NCBI GenBank assembly: GCA_013399895.1
Contig: VXBA01000663.1
Coordinates: 466,069 to 530,068 of the forward strand
Origin: Serilophus lunatus
Lineage: Eukaryota; Chordata; Aves; Passeriformes; Eurylaimidae
Direction: 5' to 3'
DNA length: 64,000 nucleotides
Position numbers and translations under genes: made by a program. Positions 60,201-64,000 of the stretch are shown one piece after another (the stretch's first letter is position 1; each line of letters starts with the position of its first letter). The notes beneath the pieces are model-generated. The model was not told where the DNA came from. It was given only the letters and a program-made list of their open reading frames with translations, and searched no databases.

Positions 60201-62943
60201 ATGTACATTAACACAAAGATACAGAGCATTACAATCAAAGGAAGTAATAATAAAGTAATTCACACATATTTATGTGGACATCTGACCTATACCCTGCCCA
60301 GATGATTCATCTGGCCTGCAGTCCATTCCCAAAGGTTGCTTCTCCAGAAATTCCACAACCTACGTCACACACTTGTCACATCTTGTGGAGAAAGGCACAA
60401 GGCTGATGAACTGTTGACTAGCTGTGACTTAGCCTGCACTTCTAGAACAGTCTACAACCAACCTCCTGTCCTCTTACTGCAGGAAACAGAACAAGTAGGA
60501 CCAGAACACCTCAACTTACTTGACAGCTAGACTCCGCTCCTGCCACCTCTCTCCCACGGAAGGAAGCACATGAACAAGCATAGGAAGTCCTGTGCACACA
60601 CAGACGCCAACAGTGCAGCACATTCCCTTTCCTCTGGCCAACTGCCACAGGGGACACCATGCTTGACCTTCATGTGCCACCAGAAAAAGCTGTGCCACCC
60701 ACCCACATGATCATGCTGTATGCTTCTAAATTAAACATCACCTTCTTAAGAGTTTTTTGTTAAACTGCTGAGAGTTTGCACACGAATCTGCTTGAACCAG
60801 CTCAAAGGTTATAAAGAGAGACACTCGAAACGTAAACTTCACAAATATGACTAGTCCACAAAAGCACCGAACAAAGTTTTATGGTATTCTGCATCAATCA
60901 TCTGTCAGACACTTGTTTTTTATCTAAGCATAAGGACTATTTTCACCTTGATTGCAACACCTCTGCTCTCTGGAAATTCTAGAAGATGATAGGTCAGTTC
61001 TTCCACCCTGCTGATACAGACTCTTCGATTAGTGGATCTTCGTAGGGCTTGAACTAAAGCTCGAGTCCTGTTATCAATACTCACTCTTGCAATAATCTAA
61101 AAAAAAGATAAACGGACAACATAAAACTACTCTAAGAAACGTGTAAAATTTGTCAAGACCAATTCCAATGTGTTATTTTAAGCTTTCTCAGAAGGAATGA
61201 ACAGCATGTTGTACTAGAGATCTGCTACAGGTTCCAAGTAAGCATTGCTTAAACTGGAACAGACAACCTTTTGATTCCTTACTAGAAAACTCATTAAAAG
61301 CAGCTCCCAGCAACAATATGCCAAACAAATGTGTGAGCATGTGCTCAGGTGTATTTTCAGGGTAACACCGAAATCATGGTACTGGAACCATAAAAGAACC
61401 ATGAATTGTGAAATAACTGTAACTACAAAAATAAAAAGCAGAACTTGACCTGTCTGTATTTATGGACTCCCTCTACACATTCATGAACTAGATACAGTAT
61501 GTGATACACACATATGGATACACACACACACACACGCTTACTGTAGAAACCCACATACAAGTGTACTATGACAAGAATATACATATCTTTATATATATAT
61601 TCCTAAGTACATATATGTAAGTTTACATATAGTATCTATACATACAAAAACTATATATAGTTTAACATATACACTTATTTATCAAAGTACATGGAATGAA
61701 TCATAGGACAGTTTGAGTTGGGATGGGCTTTTAAAATCATCTAGTTCCACACAGATATACACACAAGTGTGTTGTTTATAGACACTTGTAAAAAATATAC
61801 ATAGAAATAATACACAATTAACACTAAACAAAGACTTGCCTTTTCTCTCTGAAGAGACAGATGCTTTTCCCTCTCCTCTGCAGTTTTGGCCTCTTTCGCT
61901 TTGTCCTCCTCACTCTTGTCAGACACTTCTTGTTCTGGCTGTTTACTCTTTTCTGCTGGAACAGCTTTTGTGTCAGACCTTAACTTGGGAACCAGCCCAC
62001 CGATATAGCTGTCCACAAAAGCCTGCACGCTGTTACTGGGATACGACAGGAAGTTTGCAATACTTTTTTTAGGGGAAACTGGAAGAGCAGTGTTTGTCTT
62101 CTCAGCACCCAGAGTCTGTGCTTCAGGAGTTAAAGCAGCTGCTGAATCCACTGTCTTCTCTTCGCTCACTACGCTGCTTTCTGGTAAATCAAGCTTATTT
62201 TTCTCTTCACTTTTAGAGTCCTGTAACAAAGCGCTCCTTTTTTTATCTTGTTCCATAGCAGAATTACTAAAGTAAGAGTTGATATGATCAGCTACAAAGT
62301 TATAAGTCTCTCCAAAATTTGTAGAAAAGCAGCTTACATGAAAAAGCTGGTTTTTAGTAGATGCCGAAGCTTCTGGCGTATCTTCACAAGTGCTACTTGA
62401 ACTTACCAACACAGATTCCAAATTTTCACTTGCACAAGTGGATTTCTCTGTAGCTGGGCCTCTGTTGCAATCCTCCTGAGTTCTGGCATCTGTGACTTGT
62501 TTATCATTTCCTAGATCTGCATTGGCACTATTGTTGTTTGCCTTCCCCAGAGTCCCCGAGTGGGACTTGAGCCGAGCTATCCGTGACACCAGCTCGCTGT
62601 GAGTGCCAGACACGGCCTTGGACACGGATTCGATGGTGCTCTTAATTCGGGACATGCGAAGGCTCACCTTTGCCAGGCCTTTGGAAGAAGTCAAAAGTTT
62701 AAAAACTCTGTAGTATAAAAACTCATGGCTGTAAATGTATTTGCTATACCAAAACGTTCTGCTTCTGGCCCATTTACACTGAGGCTCACTTGTATGGAAA
62801 ACTCTCAGGTGTGTGGCACGAGATATCCTCCAGCAGAGTTTAGGTCTATACAGACACAGGTATTTGTTCCTTTGCTTCCACCAAAGGTTTTTGGGATTAA
62901 TCACTAAGAACAAATACACGTCCAAAGATAATTGAACTGTCAT
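33009..62943 (-). CDS. PNPLA8: PNPLA8, calcium-independent phospholipase A2 gamma (whole gene span, 9 coding exons)
   Basis: A patatin-like, calcium-independent phospholipase that hydrolyses acyl chains from membrane phospholipids at mitochondria and peroxisomes; loss in mammals impairs mitochondrial function (established knowledge). Joining 61840-62943, 60947-61096, 59568-59719, 58838-58932, 55648-55819, 50997-51054, 48650-48844, 35284-35479 and 33009-33283 gives 2397 nt, 798 residues and a stop, with all phases matching. Seen in the translation: oxyanion loop DGGGTRG at 464-470, nucleophile motif GVSTG with Ser499, and DGG with Asp643. Both catalytic residues are shifted by 16 from human Ser483/Asp627, equal to the length difference from the 782-residue human protein. 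Met97 matches a known internal start. A charged stretch covers about 327-368. The protein ends in SKL, a peroxisomal PTS1 signal. No disruptive mutation was seen. Confidence 0.97.
33284..35283 (-). other. PNPLA8: PNPLA8 intron 9
   Basis: 2.0 kb. Donor GTTGGT at 35283-35278; the acceptor ends CAATACAG. T/C-rich on the plus strand at about 33900-34350. No further exon or clear repeat is seen. Confidence 0.85.
35284..35479 (-). CDS. PNPLA8: PNPLA8 coding exon 9 (catalytic Asp)
   Basis: Encodes residues 643-707 plus the first base of codon 708. It opens at GATGGAGGT, giving Asp643-Gly-Gly, the patatin DGG motif whose Asp forms the catalytic dyad with Ser499. LLLNNPSALA and ISLGTGRYES, both strongly conserved in this enzyme, follow. 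Acceptor TTTGCAG; donor AAG then GTTGGT, a non-optimal but valid GT donor. Confidence 0.97.
38042..38340 (+). mobile_element. Old CR1 LINE fragment, plus orientation
   Basis: Degenerate CR1 3' region. An AGGGAACTAGGTTTGCTTGT-like block sits near 38078, a GGAATCTCCACTCTC block near 38209, and GGAGGCTGGACCAATGATCC near the 3' end, where CR1 reads GGTTGGACTAGATGATC. It lies antisense to PNPLA8 within intron 8. Confidence 0.6.
38497..38733 (+). mobile_element. CR1 LINE 3' fragment, plus orientation
   Basis: Clear CR1 3' blocks: GTACTGGAACAGGCTGCCCA near 38557, AGTGGTTGAGTCACCATCCC near 38580, TGGAGGTATTTAAAAGACCT near 38601 and GGGCTTGTCCAACCTAAAGG near 38692. It is separated by about 150 bp from the older fragment at 38042-38340, so the two may be independent insertions. 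Confidence 0.8.
45979..45998. repeat. 20-bp perfect AT-rich palindrome
   Basis: ATAATTATAGCTATAATTAT is self-complementary along its entire length. It lies in a very AT-rich part of PNPLA8 intron 8. Confidence 0.9.
47257..47306 (+). other. Potential G-quadruplex tract
   Basis: Six runs of three to five G lie within about 50 nt on the plus strand (47257-47260, 47268-47271, 47276-47278, 47292-47294, 47296-47298, 47302-47306). The plus strand is the template strand for PNPLA8. Structure formation is not shown. Confidence 0.5.
48650..48844 (-). CDS. PNPLA8: PNPLA8 coding exon 8
   Basis: Encodes residues 578-642 as exactly 65 codons, phase 0 on both sides. Acceptor CACACCAG, donor CAG then GTAAGT. 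It includes VAAVSTIVNRG, FRNYNHFPG and the IRASSAAPGYF stretch, all typical of the iPLA2-gamma patatin domain, and ends GSDLHQ directly before the catalytic DGG of the next exon. Confidence 0.97.
48845..50996 (-). other. PNPLA8: PNPLA8 intron 7
   Basis: 2.15 kb with consensus GTAAGT donor and CAG acceptor. It contains an A14-15 run near 49477-49491. No other feature is recognised. Confidence 0.85.
50997..51054 (-). CDS. PNPLA8: PNPLA8 coding exon 7 (58-nt small exon)
   Basis: Completes Lys558 and encodes residues 559-577 (EKMGSNLMIETARKSKCPK). Too short to stand out as an open frame. It was found from the expected patatin sequence between exons 6 and 8. Acceptor TTTTTTGTAG, donor AAAG then GTAAGT. 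The length of 58 nt links phase 2 on entry to phase 0 on exit. Confidence 0.95.
51055..55647 (-). other. PNPLA8: PNPLA8 intron 6
   Basis: 4.6 kb. A GC-richer patch with several CG dinucleotides lies at about 51925-52070, with a perfect TGACGTCA (CRE) at 51828-51835. The rest is AT-rich with no recognised repeat or exon. Confidence 0.8.
51828..51835. promoter_or_regulatory. CRE palindrome (CREB/ATF-type site)
   Basis: A perfect TGACGTCA within PNPLA8 intron 6, about 90 bp from a GC-richer patch. An 8-mer occurs by chance at some frequency, so function is unproven. Confidence 0.3.
55648..55819 (-). CDS. PNPLA8: PNPLA8 coding exon 6
   Basis: Completes Gly501 of GVSTG, encodes residues 502-557 and gives the first two bases of Lys558. 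It includes AILAFMLGLF directly after the nucleophile motif, then DVFKQNVIVGTVKMGWSHAF. Acceptor TTTTTCAG, donor CTCAA then GTAAGT. Confidence 0.97.
55820..58837 (-). other. PNPLA8: PNPLA8 intron 5
   Basis: 3.0 kb. It holds a CR1 copy (57948-58765) in the same orientation as the gene and close to the exon 5 donor. A weaker CTCF-like GCCACCTAGTG lies near 56291-56301. Nothing else is recognised. Confidence 0.85.
57948..58765 (-). mobile_element. CR1 LINE, 3' part, minus orientation, in PNPLA8 intron 5
   Basis: A reverse-oriented CR1 of about 0.8 kb, with GAGGGACCTGCAGAGATCAC near 57960, AGGAGATTCCACAGCCCATG near 58064, AACCTTCTCTTCTCAAGGCT near 58267, GATTCATGTCCAGCTTGTG near 58523 and an ACTGACCCAGGACAAGTCTC block near 58732. 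Its 3' end is at low coordinates, so it runs sense with PNPLA8. Its 5' truncation point is about 70 bp from the exon 5 donor. Confidence 0.8.
58838..58932 (-). CDS. PNPLA8: PNPLA8 coding exon 5 (catalytic Ser)
   Basis: Completes Arg469, encodes residues 470-500 and gives the first base of Gly501. It contains YICGVSTG (completed by exon 6), the patatin G-X-S-X-G nucleophile elbow with Ser499. The preceding LEELTGKPVHQLFD is close to the mammalian form. Acceptor GTGTTTCAG, donor ACAG then GTAATT. This exon has 95 nt, so skipping it would shift the frame. Confidence 0.97.
58933..59567 (-). other. PNPLA8: PNPLA8 intron 4
   Basis: 635 bp, with donor GTAAAA after ACAAG and a CAG acceptor. No internal feature is recognised. 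Confidence 0.85.
59568..59719 (-). CDS. PNPLA8: PNPLA8 coding exon 4 (oxyanion loop)
   Basis: Encodes residues 419-468 plus two bases of Arg469. It ends in LTIDGGGT(R), the glycine-rich oxyanion loop that starts the patatin domain. The upstream SLQAAVRETLALIGYTDPVK helix is also conserved in mammals. Acceptor CAATAG, donor ACAAG then GTAAAA. Confidence 0.97.
59720..60946 (-). other. PNPLA8: PNPLA8 intron 3
   Basis: 1.2 kb. It contains a short CT run near 59868-59880 and a 20-bp direct repeat at 60016-60035 and 60041-60060. No exon is recognised in the less AT-rich section at 60.3-60.7 kb. Confidence 0.85.
60016..60060. repeat. Short tandem duplication
   Basis: TATGGCTTAATGTCACATTA occurs at 60016-60035 and again, unchanged, at 60041-60060, separated by five T. 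Perfect identity points to a recent duplication. Confidence 0.9.
60947..61096 (-). CDS. PNPLA8: PNPLA8 coding exon 3
   Basis: Exactly 50 codons, residues 369-418, phase 0 on both sides. It opens IIARVSIDNRTRALVQALRR, nearly the same as the mammalian protein, and ends EFPESRGVAIK. Acceptor TTTTTTTTAG, donor AAG then GTGAAA. It forms part of the helical region before the patatin core. Confidence 0.97.
61496..61690. repeat. CA and TA-rich microsatellite region
   Basis: A (CA)n run at 61521-61535 is followed by many TATA and ACATAT runs to about 61690. Low complexity, inside PNPLA8 intron 2. Confidence 0.8.
61699..61751 (-). mobile_element. CR1 LINE 3' terminal remnant
   Basis: About 50 bp: AATCATAGGACAGTTTGAGT, TGGGATGGGC and AAAATCATCTAGTTCCAC match the reversed CR1 3' end (compare 28726-28812). 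It is severely truncated, next to the microsatellite and about 90 bp from the GC donor. Confidence 0.65.
61840..62943 (-). CDS. PNPLA8: PNPLA8 coding exon 2 (start codon and N-terminal region)
   Basis: Encodes residues 1-368. The ATG at 62943-62941 is chosen because the first residues (MTVQLSLDVYLFL, then a KQRNK stretch) align with the mammalian start. The context has G at -3 and A at +4. The first 60 residues are basic and hydrophobic, as in a mitochondrial presequence. A second Met at 97 (MSRIKSTIESVSKAV) matches a known internal start. Conserved islands are HINSYF at 220-225, SIANFLS at 294-300 and YIGGLVPKL at 313-321. The parts between diverge strongly from human. Residues 327-368 are Lys/Glu-rich. 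The open frame continues past the exon by 32 codons, which are intronic. Confidence 0.95.
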
Positions 62944-63034
62944 TACTTAAAAATAATTGCACCTTTTCTGTGTTGCTTTCTACTTCATTCCAGAAAATAT
63001 ATTTCAATAAATAAATCTTGTATTGTAGTCTTCT
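62944..63034 (-). other. PNPLA8: PNPLA8 5'UTR part of exon 2
   Basis: 91 nt between the acceptor (TTTTTCAG before AGAAGACTAC, boundary 63034/63035) and the ATG. The acceptor has a good polypyrimidine tract. It contains one upstream ATG (GGAATGAAGTAG), followed at once by a stop, which makes a two-codon upstream frame. Confidence 0.75.
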
Positions 63035-63730
63035 CTGAAAAAGAAAAATAAAGCACAACAAAAAAACAACAATGGAAACTCATACACAATAACAAGTCAA
63101 TCTAAAAATCATAGAGTGGTTTAAAGCAGATGCATCTTATTTTCTTTTTCGGTAAAGACAGAGAAACATTCGTGTCAAACAAGCTCTTGGGAATATCTAT
63201 TGCTCAGGACATTTGGAAGCACCACCCAACATGCCAACACACTACTCCTTAAAGGCCAGTTCAAGCCCATCTTAAGCAATATGTGACACTTCTCAAAAGC
63301 ATTTAGTGACATACAGAAAACTGATTGCTGGTTTTTCCTATAAAGAGGAATTTGTCTTTCTTTAGTAATTATCTTGTGCAGAAACCGCACCTCAAATAAC
63401 CTTATCACCCCTTTACAGAATTGCTCATAGGAAAGGACGCCAATTCCTTGAGCGAAGTTCAACGAAACATGCCTACCCTAAGAGCCGGGGGCAGGATACA
63501 GTCCTTACTCAGCAAAGACAGATGCGACGGGCGGAGCACCGGTCACACAGCGCACCTAGCGCGGCGCTGACACCGCGGGCACAAACCCATTGGCAGCCCG
63601 GGTGGCAAGGCCTGGCTTCTCCGGCCCCAGGGCCAATGCCAAGCGCGGCTGCCCGGCGGGCACAGGAGGCGCCGCCGCCGCCGCCGTGACAGCAGCGGTG
63701 ACACGGCCGCCGCGGGACATCGCTACTTAC
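63035..63730 (-). other. PNPLA8: PNPLA8 intron 1
   Basis: 696 bp between the exon 1 donor GTAAGT at 63730-63725 and the exon 2 acceptor. The promoter-proximal half is CpG-rich and contains (GCC)5 at 63671-63686. Confidence 0.65.
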
Positions 63731-64000
63731 GGTCTCGCCGCCGGCGCTGTGCCTGTGCCGGGGCGCGGGTCCCGCCGGTGTATAAAGGCACAGGGGCGCC
63801 CTATCCCCATCCCGGGAGGGGGGGGCGGGCGCTGTTCCTGCCTTGCGCCATTTCGCAGAAACGCTGCCGAAAGCAGCCTCGTAAACAAGCACCGAGTCCC
63901 GGCCCGGCCCGCGTCACGCGCCCGAGCCCCTCACGCCCGGCACGCGCTCACCGTGCCCCCACCGCTGCCACTCCGCCCACCCCACGCCCCGGTAGCGACG
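63480..64000 (-). promoter_or_regulatory. PNPLA8: CpG island, PNPLA8 promoter region
   Basis: A dense CG-rich block running to the window end, covering the predicted first exon and the start of intron 1. GC-box-like GGGGGGGCGG lies at about 63819-63828. A TATAAAGG at 63780-63787 faces the plus strand, away from PNPLA8. This is typical of a housekeeping promoter with dispersed starts, and part of it may lie beyond the window. Confidence 0.75.
63731..63900 (-). other. PNPLA8: PNPLA8 noncoding exon 1 (5' end approximate)
   Basis: The 3' limit is firm: minus-strand GAGACC then GTAAGTAGCG, a consensus donor at 63731/63730. The 5' limit is not visible, and 63900 is a guess inside the CpG island. 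The 127-codon open frame across this region results from high GC content and is not proposed as coding. Confidence 0.55.

Larger units (their letters stand above)
61097..61839 (-). other. PNPLA8: PNPLA8 intron 2 (GC-AG type)
   Basis: 743 bp. The donor reads AAAAG then GCAAGT, so this is a GC-AG intron with the usual strong GC-donor context. The acceptor is T8-AG. It contains a CA/TA-rich microsatellite at about 61496-61690 and a CR1 3' remnant at 61699-61751. Confidence 0.85.

Noticed and set aside
61741..61839. Extension of the PNPLA8 N-terminal frame for 32 codons beyond exon 2
   Set aside because: Hydrophobic, unrelated to any PNPLA8 sequence and overlaps a CR1 remnant. The exon 3 junction fits the family exactly. 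Kept only as a possible intron-retention product.
63509..63892. 127-codon minus-strand frame at the PNPLA8 promoter
   Set aside because: It crosses the predicted exon 1 donor, is Arg/Ala/Gly-rich and lies in a CpG island. The conserved PNPLA8 start is in exon 2.
1..64000. CRISPR arrays, operons, phage, toxin systems or other prokaryotic modules
   Set aside because: The window is a vertebrate chromosome segment. No regularly spaced repeats, ribosome-binding sites or tight gene clusters are present.
1..64000. tRNA, rRNA or recognised small RNA genes
   Set aside because: No A/B-box plus cloverleaf pattern or known small-RNA sequence was seen by eye. A covariance-model scan could still find one.

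Overview
This is a vertebrate nuclear window, almost certainly from a bird. It is AT-rich, intron-bearing DNA with CR1 LINE 3' ends in both orientations, one endogenous-retrovirus solo LTR of an avian-looking type, two CpG islands and no bacterial features. It holds one protein-coding gene that can be reconstructed completely: PNPLA8 (calcium-independent phospholipase A2 gamma), on the minus strand. Its noncoding first exon lies in the CpG island at the right edge (about 63.5-64.0 kb). Nine coding exons run down to a stop codon at 33009. Every junction was read by eye and every phase closes. The result is 2397 nt of coding sequence and a 798-residue protein with the patatin DGGGTRG, GVSTG and DGG motifs and a C-terminal SKL.

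Layout. 1-13.1 kb: AT-rich DNA with one reverse-oriented CR1 and a CTCF-like site; by synteny I infer this is the first intron of NRCAM. 13.13-14.05 kb: a CpG island with a minus-strand TATA-like box and two minus-strand splice donors, probably the NRCAM promoter and noncoding first exon (in human, NRCAM and PNPLA8 lie head-to-tail on the same strand). 14-32.3 kb: intergenic DNA with two good forward CR1 copies (18.3-19.04 and 21.8-22.27 kb), CR1 remnants near 28 kb, and a solo LTR at 30063-31000 flanked by a 5-bp target duplication and containing a 180-base assembly gap. 32.3-63.9 kb: PNPLA8, with its largest intron (13.2 kb) between the exons that carry parts of the patatin domain.

I found no undescribed biological system. 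The points most worth a second look are: the GC-AG intron after the first coding exon of PNPLA8; the likely NRCAM promoter with compressed REST-like half-sites; a strong CTCF-type motif at 6561; the solo LTR with its hidden GC-rich tandem block; a compound palindrome near 15.65 kb; and a few locally GC-rich patches with no explanation. All calls come from reading the sequence and from memory of gene families; no database was searched.
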